DNA of 64,000 nucleotides from Chlorophyllum brunneum (GCA_963576785.1 OY756147.1:1116001-1180000); one strand, 5' to 3'. Counted from the first letter of the stretch, positions 10,785-22,754 are shown. Notes: a model not told the origin generated them from the sequence alone. Made by a program: numbers and translations.

Positions 10785-13700
10785 ATGTCTTCTCCCATTT
10801 CTGTCATCTATCCCCATCCTCTCTAATTCTGCCAACTATAATAAATGGGTGGACTAGATGCCAAATACCCTTGCCCTGGTCTTTGCAAATGGCACTACCA
10901 TTCTGGGTGACAAGTATCTGCTAATACTACTGTTATAAATCCATTCTCTTGTTTCCACTTATATGATTGTTTTGCCACCAACTGGTGCACAGGAAGTTGA
11001 ACATGCTGCATGCATCTGGTTACACTGGGTGGTTTACTCCATTATCAAGAGCAAACCCCCCACTAAGATGATCAAGGGGAATCTCTCCAATATGAACAGT
11101 ATGTAGGTGCATCTCTGTACTGCATATAGCATAGAAAGTATTTCTGGCCTCTACTCAAAGTATGTCAAGATAATCCACTTTTGTCTCTATCCAAATGAGG
11201 ACCCCTCCAGCCTGATTGCCAAGCTTGCTGTTCTTTATGAGCAGCTTGACACTAATAGCAATTGTGCTATCCCTGAGATCATCAAAGTAATGACTCTTCT
11301 TTCTGGAATTCCCAACTTCTGGAATATTATTACTTTTTTTCTTATGGTAAACACCCAAATCTTGGCCATCACCTTTGCATTGGTCCAAGGGAGTATTATG
11401 AACTATTGGTCAATGCTTAAGGTAAACCAATTTGTAAACAAGTTTTCTAGTATCTGGCCTTAGAGTATACCCCCACATTATCAGGGATAGTAGTAGCAAT
11501 AGTGCAGGGGAAATCTGTAGTAGCAGTAAGGGCAGCAGCAACAATATGCACCCCAACTGTAGTAGTAGCAACCCCCTCAGCAGTAATAGCAGCAATCTGA
11601 GACTGAGGAAGAGAAAAAAAAGAGGCAATATGGAAAGAGGGGCACCAGCAAGGGCTGAGCAAATAAGATTAATGCTAGACAACCAGCTTCCTTCAGAAAC
11701 AATGTTAGGCAACCAGCCTATACAATAGACTCAGTCAACTTTGGCTTTTCCAAGTTGACCACAAACTCAAAAAAGTGTACTTGCAGCCTCATAACTGAGG
11801 TGCAGTCCTTCAGACTAACCCCTTTCCTCCTCTCATAGATGAAAAGTCCTACCAAGAAATCTCAAGATCTCTAGCACCATCCAACTCCATATGTGGCTAC
11901 TAAAACAAAAGCCTTGGATCTCTACAAGAAGTGATTGGGAAATGTTTTCTTTTACTGACTAGCCTCTCCTCTAATGGCCACCTTTATTATGGAGGTTGAT
12001 AAACTCTTTGGTACTCCATCAGCAGCCAAACTAGTTGTGAGCATTCCAGCTCTGACTGTCATCAAGATAGATGAAGATGTAGTGTTTCTGGGGTCTGAGG
12101 ACAAGAATTACTCAGACAAAGCTATAAAAAGTAAGCCAAGACTTGCTAGCTCTTCACACAAATCTGAAGATCATTGCAGATGTCTTATACATGTCACTGA
12201 TGTCCAAGGAGACTCTTGACTGGGTGCACAGAGTACAACCTCAGCTAATGTAGAATCTTGGATTAGTAACTAGACTATATATGGGCATATAAATAATTAT
12301 GCATGATTATGTAAATTAGATATACAATTTTCTCCTTTGTTTTCAAGAGTGAAAAACATGTGTGAAATAACACATAGCTGCAATAGTATATGTGAATACA
12401 TGATGAATAGACAACCTCATAAAATGAGCAATAAATGACTCCTAGACTCTGGTGCCTCCTTCAATATTACTCTAAACAAGAGAGATCATGTTGATATTAT
12501 CAAAAGTTCTTTCAGATCAGTACAAATTGCAGATGGATCTCAACTTTCTATTGGATTCTATGGCACTGTCTATTTAGAGACAAAAGTCAAACTTGAGTTA
12601 GGTAAAGTTCAGTGGCAAACCTTGTACCTCTACCTAGTATATCACATACTAAAGTTAGATATGAGACTTCTCTTAACTGGATCCATTATGGATACAACCA
12701 ATTTGATTGCAGAAACATCAAATGGGAAGACCATTATTTGTGATGTTTGTGGTAAATCTTACCTGAGTAAACAATGTCACCAGAGGACTTCTTTGAACTA
12801 AGTTTACTTTGTTGACTTGCATATCTTGTATAATGGAGATCTTTGATTTTTCTTGGCTTTGATCAATAAGAATACCATATCTTATAATGTCTAGTATTGA
12901 AGATTTGCACATCTATCTGACCAAGCTCTGGATTACATGCCAAAATGCATGGAACCTGTCCTAGTGATTTCACTGAGTAGACAGAAGATATGCCCTAGTT
13001 GTATGCTTGGAAAGCTGCCAAATAAGGCCTACCATAAGAATACATCTTGCACATCTGAGATCCTTGAATTGATCTGCTTGAATCTTCAGGAACTTCCCAT
13101 TATATCTTATTACAAGTACAAATGGGTAATGACATTCCTTGATGACTACTCTTTCTCTGCATGTATCTCTTTCTTGCACAGTAAATCAGATGCACATGCC
13201 TTCAAGGCATATGCTGAGCTGGTTATAAACCAGATAGGCAAATGTATCAAGTAAGTGTGCTCTGATAATAGAAGAGAATATATGTCTGAAAGGATATTTC
13301 ACTGAGAAGGGAATCCTTCACAAAACAAGTATACTACATATTCACCAACAGAATAGGTATACTGAACATCTTAATCAAATACTTCTAGAAAAAGTGCAGT
13401 CTATGTGACTTGAAGCATGCCTTTTGACTAGCTACTAGGAGTTTGCATCTAATATAGCTGCTTATGTCTATAACAAAACACCTATAAAGTGCCTGAAATA
13501 GGTTACTCCCTATGAGATATGGTTTGGAAGGAAACCTGATGTTTCTCATCTCTGAGTATTCAGTTGTAGGGCCTACATATACCTTTCTGATGAGGTGTGG
13601 CAAGACAAACTTGCACCCAAATCAGAATTGATGATCTTTATTGGTTATATAGATGATGGCAGCAACTTTAAGTTTATGTGCTATCAGAAGAACAACTCTA

Positions 13701-15265
13701 TCTTTGTCTTACCCCATACTGTCTTTAATAAATTCTATTTCCCCAGATGTCCACATCAGTCTGAATGACTGGGTGTATTGCTACCCAAAGAAAGCAATTC
13801 AAATAGGAGATTAAATCCTTCCTTTTCTGGAAATGGATTTGTTCTAGGACTATCCAGTCCAAGTGTGCCATGTACAGGACCACTGCTGCCACCTTCTCAT
13901 CCACAAACTTCTACTTCTAGTCCCAGAGAGCAGACTCCATTGCCTCTGCCTTCTTTCTTTTCTAGAGAATCTTTTCCTAGATTATCCTACAAGAATTTCA
14001 CTCCACCTCCCTCTCCACCTATGCTGTCTTGGCCTCCAGGAGAAGTTAAGGTTAAGGATGATGAGGAGGCTGCACCTGTGTCTAATCCACATACTGATGA
14101 TTGGGCACCTATATCCATTTCAGAAGAGATCTTTATTTCCCATCTGAACATTAAGGTACCAAGAAGACTTTGTGATTGGACCACTCTTTAGGTTCCACAA
14201 AGAGAAGGAAATATCTATGGTGACCACTGATATCTGAAGGATATCCTAAGGAACTATGAAAGGTACAAGCCTTTTGGTCAGCCTAGACCAGGACAATGGA
14301 ATCTGTGATATCCTAATGCCCCTCCAGGCCTTAGAGACTGCATTCCAGGAGAAAATGAGTATGTACCTGATAGGCTGCAAACTGCTCTGCCAGCATATGA
14401 GCAGAATATTGATATTGATTTGCCCATGCTTGAGCCAAGTGAGGAAAAGCTTCACTGATTGATTTATGAAGGTGGTATGGAGTTAATCTATTATTGCCTC
14501 TCCAAGGCCTATACAACTTCTCCATTGCCTCAGCCAGTCCAATTCAGGGACCTTGCCAAATTGCCTGCTTCTAAGCATGATCAATGGCCTAAGACATGTC
14601 TTGAGGAGCTCAATGTGCTCAGACAATACAATATATATTATGTCCAAACCTTGAACCTATGTTAGAGGTTATAATAAGTTTCCTGAAACTATACCACTTG
14701 TACTGCCACTACAATCCAACAATGCCACCATTGACTCTATACTCCAACTTGCTTGGAAATATGCACCATATGTGACACTAATGGACTCTACTTATGCACC
14801 ATCAAGAACAATCTCTATGGTACCTGGAATAACAGTTGAAAAGCATAACCTACCACCAAAGAAACAATGCAGTACATCTACCCCTACATGTACACTCACA
14901 GACCAGCACTCAAAGCACTCATACATTAACAGGTTGCTGATGGAATCTATTGTATAGAGATGTGACCAAAAGACTTACCACTAGATGATGAACCTACTAT
15001 ACCCAGTAGTGACAGTGATAACTCTCCCTATCTACTGTTGCAATCTACTTGAGCCTTTGTTGAGTCACCCAAGTCTTACCTCTCTGAAGAACCAACTATG
15101 TCAATGTCATCCTTGTCATTCAATCCCAATCAGCCTATGGATGTAATTCTTCCATCACTGCCATTATTTCCATCATTGTCATCTACCACCTTGTCCTGCA
15201 TGTCTTGTGACTGCAGCTATTCTGATGAATTTCTATCATTGTCATCTGAGATCTCCAAGGATGAG
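10785..15265 (+). pseudogene. copia-2 gag-pol remnant (heavily decayed)
   Basis: Gag-like sequence starts at the ATG at 10,785. It shows NYNKWVD and LALVFANGTTILGD, then a long open piece at 11,107-11,463 (YPNEDPSSLIAKLAVLYEQL). A protease motif LLDSGASFNIT lies near 12,440. The integrase zinc region and core are at 12,937-13,400 (ICPSCMLGKLPNKAY, KWVMTFLDDYSFSACIS). The chromodomain-like end of integrase is at 13,560-13,760. An RT N-terminus occurs at 14,520-14,660 (PVQFRDLAKLPASKHDQWPK), homologous to the copia-1 segment FKDLNRLPSEEKSKWW. Beyond that I recognise no RT catalytic YVDD or RNase H. From 14,700 to 15,265 there is Ser/Pro/Leu-rich coding-like sequence of unknown origin. Many stops and frameshifts are present and CpG is almost absent, so it is older than copia-1. 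Confidence 0.7.
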
Positions 15266-15720
15266 TAAACACTCATCCATTTCATTATCATTAGTTTTAT
15301 TGTCCTATATTTAGTCATTTCATCTTCATCAGTTTCATACTTATCTTTAGTAGTATTTCACTTCATATTTTATATCTATCAGTTTCACATTGTGAAATGT
15401 ATTTCAGTCTCATTATCTATACTCCATATTATTTATAGAAAAGAAGTAGTTAGTATAAATAGCTGACTGTATTAGGAAGTCAAAGCTTAAACTTTGATCT
15501 TCTACAGGGATAGCCTTCTTGATTGTTTAAGAAGAGTTTCTGTTAACAGTTGCTGTCAATCAATAGAAGGTTGCTTAACTACTTGTTCTCTACTCATTCT
15601 TATTACTCAAGAGTTACAAGATAAATGGGATTCCCATTTCTTGGTTGAGTAATAATAGTTTGATAATATTTGCTTATCTAGTTACTTGGCTGAGATAGCT
15701 ATTAAGGCCATACCCTAGAG
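15266..15720. other. AT-rich retroelement debris, no gene
   Basis: There is no open frame of note. The stretch has a TATA-like tagtataaatag near 15,450 and simple CATTATC / TTTCATC runs, which would suit an unrecognised LTR. I could not find matching ends or a second copy. Confidence 0.4.
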
Positions 15721-15972
15721 GTTTTTTTATTTTTATTTTATTTTTTATTTTAATCAACAATTTATATAGCAGTTGCTTGAATGCAGTCCACATGTACATA
15801 CATACAAAAGGTACAAGTACAAAATGTTCAGAGAAGGAAAAAGTAAGCTAACCTCATAAGACTTGACATTATCTAAATCGAAACCTAGAGTGATCTTTGG
15901 TATTTTCATTGTTTTGTTTTGGTCCAAGAGAGAGAGAAAGAAAGAAACCAATAGAAACTGATAAGAGAGAAA
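15721..15972 (-). repeat. LINE 3' end fragment interrupted by copia-1
   Basis: It begins with a T-rich tract (complement of an impure poly(A) tail) and then matches the 3' UTR of the LINE at 4,180-4,400 on the minus strand. It stops exactly at 15,972, where the copia-1 5' LTR begins. The rest of this LINE copy is not found on the other side of copia-1. Confidence 0.8.
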
Positions 15973-16259
15973 TGTTGAAGTTTCGGACATATTCTAGAAA
16001 TAGACTATGAAGTCATTATGATAATAATAGACTGATCCGTTACTTTCCAGTAACTTCATTCCGTAGTAACTTCCTATGAGTTGCTCTGCATACGATGAGA
16101 GTCATAAGTACTTGATAGATTATTCTACATAGTACCAATGACTAGATACTACGTTCCGCAGTACTCCGCAGGCACTATGCCACAGTTAAAGGGAGTCATA
16201 AGGAACAATCCATGCAATGCTAGTATTTTATGTAGTATGACTCGTCTATGTTACAATAT

Positions 16260-16267
16260 GTATATAA
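16260..16267 (+). promoter_or_regulatory. TATA box of LTR-A
   Basis: TATATAAA lies 288 bp into the LTR and is kept in the 3' LTR and in the copy at 27,564. Transcription would be expected to start about 30 bp downstream, near 16,290, which would place U3/R there. Confidence 0.55.
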
Positions 16268-16290
16268 ACCCCATGTAGCAGACCTAAGTT

Positions 16291-16465
16291 CTGTATCTTG
16301 TTCAATCGAACAACTTCTTCATCATTGCCTATCTCTTTGAGTACAACACCTCAATCGATCTTATCGACTTTGACCTCTACTTAACTGACGTTAACCGCTT
16401 TATCAATAATATCTGTCTATCCGAACTACCTTACTACAGGTATCAGATAGAAGCTTATTATCTCG
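16291..16465 (+). CDS. Candidate LTR-encoded exon, in phase with gag after splicing
   Basis: An open frame in the R/U5 part of the LTR includes SNNFFIIAYLFEYN, FINNICLSELPYYRYQ and IEAYYL and ends at CTCG|GTGAGT. If the interval 16466-16677 is removed, the reading continues YYLERNTLDEDIMSTNN, directly into the gag ATG at 16,704. The copy at 27,564 has the homologous frame (FINNICLSKLPFYRYQ) with the same outcome. No ATG lies in this frame downstream of the TATA box in this copy: the frame is continuous with an upstream ATG in the copy at 27,840 but is shifted here by one base near 16,288. Coding status is inference. Confidence 0.4.
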
Positions 16466-16677
16466 GTGAGTAGACCCTACGTTCTCTCCCACTGTGTTTA
16501 CTGCTGCCCCCAGCAAACAACTCGTTACGGTCGTTTCCTCAACAGGTTATGGGCCCCGGTAGCCTTACCGATGGTTAAACCATTATCATCTCCTCTAACC
16601 GAGATAGGATGATAGGGCTTTACCTGACAGAGTTATCCTTATATTTGATCATTGCTGATACAAGAATTTTCTTCTAG
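16466..16677 (+). other. Candidate leader intron of copia-1 (contains the primer-binding site)
   Basis: The donor is GTGAGT at 16,466, the acceptor TTTTCTTCTAG ends at 16,677, and a CTGAT branch-like motif lies about 20 nt upstream of it. Length is 212 nt, identical to that in the second copy (28057-28268). Splicing would remove the end of U5 and the primer-binding site. Not verified by RNA. Confidence 0.45.
16545..16557 (+). promoter_or_regulatory. Primer-binding site of copia-1 (initiator tRNA-Met half)
   Basis: GGTTATGGGCCCC abuts the LTR end. It is complementary to the anticodon stem-loop of initiator tRNA-Met, as in elements that prime from an internally cleaved tRNA. In the copy at 28,136 it is damaged to GGTTATAGGCCCT. 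Confidence 0.75.
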
Positions 16678-16703
16678 AAAGAAATACACTCGACGAAGAT
16701 ATT

Positions 16704-18208
16704 ATGTCTACCAATAATATCGTCGCTGGTTTACCTAAGCTTAATGGGCCAAAAAACTATGTGTTCTGGTCTAGAAGGCTTCAGGATGCCCTAACCCTCA
16801 TTTCTGTCACTGGTTCTGACCAGTCCGGATGGACTGTGACAGACCAGGATCTCTCTCCTGCGAATCCTACCACCTTAACGGAGGAGGATAGAAGGAGAGA
16901 ACAATTGAGAGGTCAGGCATTGGCTGTTATTAATGGCACCTTACCCGATTCCCTGTTACTCCATGGGCATGACACTCCTGGATTCCTCTGGACTGATTTG
17001 AAAACCCGCTTTGGGACACCTTCTCCTGCCGTGGTGTATTCAATTCTCCAAAGAATGTTGCGAAAGCACATTTCAGGAAATCAAGATCCAGCAATGGATC
17101 TAGCTGAATTGAGAACAATGGCTTCTCAATTAGAAACAGCTAAGGTAAAATTGCCAGAAGTTCTTGGCGCAATGATCGCTTTGAATGCATTACCACCGGA
17201 TTGGAATGCAGTGGCCCAAACAACATTGGCGAATAATCACGATGTTGTAGATATGACCTGGGAGGTAGTTCAGCAGGCTATAAATGCTGAGTGGTCAAGA
17301 CGTGAAGGATCAAGACCTAACATGTCTAACCCCCAAGCATCTTTTGCCGCCACCGCTAACTACCAAACTCGCCCTCAAGGCAATATCCCCAGGACTCGCC
17401 CTGGACCACCCTGGAACCGCTTTCACCCTGGAGGCAATACCAGGGCCCAACCTGCGCGAGGTCCACGCCACCCTGCCAATCCGAGTGGGCAGCCTCCTCA
17501 GCCTTCTCCCCCTTCTCCTACCTGGATTAACGTCCAGAAGAAGAAGAAAAAGCCCAAGAAGTGCCAGGGTAAACCCCAGGCCCACATGGCGGAAGCCATG
17601 GCGGGCTTTGCCGCTGCCACGGAACCGGTGGTCTGTCGTTTCACTGGTCCGGAGATGACCCCCTTTGACCTGATGAGGCGCATGGACGCGCCTTGACCCG
17701 TTCCCACTCCCGCTCCTCCGACCACTCGTGTACTTGTGAGTGAGAGACCAAAACTGCTTACTTGGGTTAATCCCAAGAAGGTCCAGCAGGCACGAGAGAA
17801 CGCTCGTGCTGAGCTCGAGAAAAAGGTGCGTGCTGAAGCATGAAACTTATGTTTCACTGCCCTCCTCGAAAACTCACTGCAGATCCAACAGGTGACCACC
17901 TGGCGCAACCGCGTCACTGGTCCTTCGTCTATGCAAATGGCGAAGAAACGTGCCCTCGATTGTTATGATCGACGGATGCACGAAGTCTCTCACCCCCGCG
18001 CCCAACAAGGACGATCGGTGACACCGCCCGGTGCACCTTCGGTTCCTTCTGGTCACCCCCCAGGTTGTACCTGTGAGGGACACACGAGGGTAAGCAAATG
18101 GTTCACTAAAAATAGTAACCCCGATATTAACGCGACCCACGTCCGTTTTGCCTTTCTTTTACCTCATGGTTCGCCATACACCTTATTGAATTTGGGAATA
18201 AACTCAAT
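16704..18208 (+). pseudogene. copia-1 gag (UBN2-type), two in-frame TGA codons
   Basis: The protein starts MSTNNIVAGLPKLNG and has a UBN2/DUF4219-like Gag core (NYVFWSRRLQDALTL, RGQALAVINGTLPDS, MDLAELRTMASQLE). A Pro/Arg-rich nucleic-acid-binding tail follows (about 17,330-17,700). I see no CCHC knuckle in this part. The frame is stopped by TGA at 17,694 and 17,841. The diverged copy has CAA at both sites, which points to an ancestral CGA. The same frame continues to about 18,215, after which pol is read in another frame, so an indel or a programmed shift separates them. The role is forming the particle and packaging RNA. Confidence 0.8.
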
Positions 18209-21200
18209 TTGGTAATGCATCATGTGGTAAAGATCCCAAGCATGGACTCCATCGCCCGGGGCGACTCGCTTGAACCTGGAGAGGTTCAGCCATACTACCT
18301 TCCTCCTCCGGAGGAAATAGTAACTCCGGTCGTCAGGACCTACGAAGAGGAGTTTCCTCCTCTTCCAAGGGCCTCCCCTTCTACGGAGTGCTTCCAGAGT
18401 AAGAGATTCTCTCTTACTCAGAAGAACAAGACCGCTGATAGGCGTCCTGCCATACTTTCAGTGTTGGTAGACGAAGCCTTCAAACGGCTTGAGAGCGAGA
18501 AGGAGGTCGACGACCTCATGGCACCGGCTCAGGATGTCGCCTACGACATCCGCGACCCCAGGAACCCTGCGAATGTCGCAGGACCCTCTTCTGGGCCTCT
18601 CCCGAAGTCTCCGAAGTCCGAACCCTTTGCTTCGGCACCTCAATCTGAGGTGTCACTCGGACTTTCGTCGACCGACTATGGGAGTGACTTCAAGAAGAAG
18701 GGAGGAGCTGGGTACGTGATCAATTCGATCTCAGATACTCTTACTAACCCTGATACACAGTCCTGTCACCAATATGCCGACTGGCCGTCTTCGCAAGAAG
18801 AAGGGCAAGGGCAAGGGGAAGGGACGTCGGGGGCCAGACATGTAAATATGCAATCGGGATCTTTAGGATCCCATAATTATGTATTTTCTTTATGCGAATC
18901 GATGAATGAGAAGTATTCTAATACTTCTCAATTTTCTTGTTTCTCCACGCGCATGCCCGATCAGTATTTAAGAGTACCAGATCAATTTAGATCTCGATCG
19001 CTAAGCAATGATCAAATCATAACACTACTAGAAGAATATAGTGACGTATGGTTATTAGACTCAGGGGCATCATGTCATTACACCCCTTATGCGGAAGACT
19101 TCATTAACTTCGAAGAACTCGAAGTTTCGATCCCAATTAAAACTGTAGGAGCACAAAGTCCCTACCTTAATGCGATTGGTCTTGGCGCAGTTATACTTAA
19201 GCATAGAGTCTATAATGGGAAGACTGACAGTGTTCAACCAATGCAGATATTAATATATCCAGTCTTCCTTTTGAAAGGAACCTCTGAATGACTAATGTCA
19301 GTGGGACAGTTATGCCAGGATGGCAAAACTGTTAGAACAGATGCCAATGAATCAGTAGTAGTTGATAGCGAAGGAAATGCTATTCTTCAAGCATATCCTT
19401 CAGCAAGTCGCAACACTACTTTACATTTTGTTAATACAAAAATTGTACACTCGGAACAAGCAGCTATGACTGCGGATCCAATTGTTGGCTACAAAGTTGT
19501 ACATGTGAGATTAGGACATCCCTCTAATCGTATCCTCAATCACTTTGAGAAAAATACGATTGGGTTTACTCCGGTGCGGATTCCCAAGCAAAAGCCAGTC
19601 TGTGACGGTTGTGCCAAGGGAAAGATGCACCAAAAACCCTTTAGAGAGAACCCTACATGCGCAAAGCGTCCATTCGAAAGAATACACTCGGATTTAGTTG
19701 AACTTCTGATTCTTTCTTACCATAAATTTAAATGGGTCATGACCATAATGGACGACTTTTCCTCTCATGGATGGATTCGCTTCCTCCATAAGAAATCAGA
19801 AGCAGCAGAAGAAATGAAAAATTTCATTGCCTTAATTCAGACTCAATACGAGACTAAATTAAAATATCTCTGCACTGATAGAGGAGGAGAGTATGCAACT
19901 GACGAGTTGCAATCTCATTTGCACTCATTAGGGATCATACATGAGACCAGTGCACCGCACATACACCAACAAAATGGTCGAGCGGAACGCTTAAACCGAA
20001 CTCTAATGGATAAAGCAGAAGCTATGCGGCATCATGCTTGTATTCCTGATGGTTGGTGGGAGTTTTCTATAGATCATGCAATACATATCTATAATAAAAC
20101 ACCGGTATCACGGCTCATGTGGAAAACACCTTATGAAGTGTTGAATCAGAAGATTCCAGACATCTCCAAAGAGAGAGTCTTTGGCTGCGGTGCTTATGTC
20201 TTTCTCCCAAAAGAGATAAGAGACAATAAACTGATAGCAAAGTCAGAACTCATGATTTTCCTTGGTTGGACATCAGACAGGAAAAATTATCGTTTCATGA
20301 GGCACCTAAATGGAAATGTAATCTATACATCTCCAACAGCCGTATTCAGCGAAGAACACTTCCCTAAATATGTTGGGAAGAAGCGAGAAGAACGGATGAA
20401 CCAACCATCATCTTCTACTTCTCGAAGTACACCTTCGGAAGTTATTGTCTTCCATGCTCCAGATCCATCTACTGGTTTACCTATTGATAAATCACCAAGT
20501 TCTATTCCCCGAACTTCTACCAGAAGTTCTCCAGAAGATAGGACTTATAGATCTGTACATGGACAAATTCCAACTCCTTTCCCTGAACCTAAAAAGAATA
20601 AAGGAAAGGGAAAAGCACCGAATATCGATACCGATGTTCAGGAGGAGTGGGATGGTATTGTGCAAAATATTCTCTTTCCACCAAGAGAAGCACAAACACC
20701 AGAAGACGATGACAGTGATGGATTATCTTATGCTGATCCACCTAATCACCCTGAAGGTTCGAACCATCCACCTTCTCCCAGAGATGATCTGGATGTACAA
20801 CTATTCATACCCTATACTCCTGTCGAAGATGATCGGAATGCTGGTCCTTCTGTACCACGAGGTCACTCGGATCAAATACCGGTTCCTGAAATACCTCAGA
20901 GACCGCAAAGAACCAGAAAAGTACCTGAACGTCCAGGAAACTTCTATGGTTCTACCAAGCATCTGACCAAAATACTCCAGGACTATGAAATGTTCCAACC
21001 TCCTAAGTCGAAGTTGACAAGTTCTACAAGTAGACTTGTTAGACAAATTTGATCAGAGGCTTCCAAACCTGGAATAATCGATAGACGTTCTCAGCATGAA
21101 GCTTCTACATTAGAAGACTTATGCAGAGAAGGAGGAGTAGGGATGATCAATTATCTGTGTGCTCAAAAAGTCGAATCACCATTAGTTCCTATTTCTTTCA

Positions 21201-22720
21201 AAGATCTAAATCGACTACCATCAGAAGAGAAATCTAAATGGTGGAAAGCATGCTTAGAAGAGTTAAATTCACTCAAAGAAAGACATGTTTATGACTTAGC
21301 TAAACTTCCGCCTGGAAGAAAAGCTGTCAAAAATAGATGGGTCTTTACACCTAAATCAGACGGTCGATACCGTGCTCGACTAGTAGCAAAAGGATTCTCT
21401 CAGATAGAGGGAATCGATTACGATGAACTATTTTCACCAGTAGTCCGTTATGAGACAGCATGACTCATATTTGCAGTCACTGCCCTCAACGATTGGGAGA
21501 TACTCAGTTTAGATGTTAAAACTGCTTATCTCTACGGAAAACTGGATGAAGAACTCTATATGGAACTTCCAGAAGGTTTCAATACAGGTCGTGGTAATCT
21601 GGTTTGGAAATTAAACCGAGCCATTTATGGATTAAAGCAATCTGGACGACAATAGTGGAAGGAATTGACTAAGTTAATGACTAACCTAGGATTTGTCAGA
21701 TCCAAACTAGATGCTGGAGTCTATTATTACTACGACCCTGAAACCAAAGAGCTTATTATAGCTCTGGTCTATGTAGATGACTCAATGTTTGTCGGAATTA
21801 GAGGCTCTAGACTTCTATATGAGAAGCGAGCACTCTTTATGAAGAAATGGGAATGCCGAGACCTTGGTCCAACCAAAGAGTTCCTTGGTATGAAGATTTC
21901 ACGAAATCCTATAAACCGATCAATCACCCTAGACCAAATGGATTATCTAGGAAAAGTACTTGATCGATTTAATATAATTGGAAAAGAAGAAATACCATTA
22001 CCAAATGGATTTATCTTCGAATCCAATACAGGAAAAGTGACACCTGACTTCATAAAGAGGTATCAACAATTAGTAGGATTGGTTATGTATCTGATGATAG
22101 GCAGTCGGCCCGACATAGCTTTTGCCACTGTCAAATTATCACAACATATGACCAATCCAACTAAAGTGCATTACAATGCAGGCTTACATTTGCTAAAGTA
22201 TCTTAATGCTACTTGCAAATATAGAATTACCTATAATGGAAGTTCTATGCAAGGCCTGAATGCCTTTTCCGACTCTGATTGGGCTGGTGATCCAATTAGT
22301 CGTAAATCTGTAACTGGATATTTCTGTCTGTTAGCCAGCGGAGCTATCACTTGGTTAAGTAGGAAACAGAAAACTGTTGCATTATCTTCCACTGAAGCCG
22401 AATATATGGCTTTGTCAGATTGCAGTCAACAACTTGTTTGGACTGTCAATTTGTTGGAAGAAATTGGTATCCGATCATTGGCCCCTTATCTCTTCAGTGA
22501 TAATGAGGGTTCAATATTTTGGGCCAAAAATCCAGTAACAGAAAAACGATCAAAACACGTCGACGTCAAATACCATTACATCCGTGATTTGGTAGAAGAC
22601 GGAAAGATTGAAATATTCTCTGTGAAAGGCACTGAAAATCCTGCCAATATTCTCACAAAGAATTTAGACAAAATTAAATTCAATCTATTCCGACCTTGCC
22701 TTGGCTTGACATTTGAGTGA
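18209..22720 (+). pseudogene. copia-1 pol: protease, integrase, reverse transcriptase, RNase H
   Basis: A Ser/Pro-rich segment is followed by the protease motif LLDSGASCHYTPY near 19,055. The integrase HHCC zinc region is at about 19,500-19,640 (RLGHPSNRIL, CDGCAKGKMH) and its catalytic core at 19,690-20,010 (IHSD, MDDFSSHGW, DRGGEY). After a long linker, RT starts at 21,143 (KSKWWKACLEELNSL, KNRWVFTPKSDGRYRARLVAKGF begins there) with the catalytic YVDDSMF near 21,770. RNase H is at 22,250-22,500 (FSDSDWAGDPIS, SSTEAEYMALSD, DNEGSIFW). Stops: TGA at 19,289, 21,050 and 21,461, and TAG at 21,653. At each the related copy shows CGA, CAA or TGG except at 19,289, which is TGA in both plus-strand copies. 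Confidence 0.85.
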
Positions 22721-22740
22721 TTAAAACTCTATATCAATAC

Positions 22741-22754
22741 AGAGCAAGGAGGAG
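22741..22754 (+). promoter_or_regulatory. Polypurine tract of copia-1
   Basis: AGAGCAAGGAGGAG lies immediately before the 3' LTR, the position of the plus-strand DNA primer in LTR elements. The complement is preserved at 1041-1054 in the minus-strand copy. Confidence 0.75.

Larger units (their letters stand above)
15973..16544 (+). repeat. copia-1 5' LTR (LTR-A)
   Basis: It is bounded by the 6-bp inverted repeat TGTTGA / TCAACA. A TATATAAA box is at 16,260-16,267. The downstream part holds an open frame (16291-16465) followed by the splice-donor match GTGAGT at 16,466. Confidence 0.92.
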
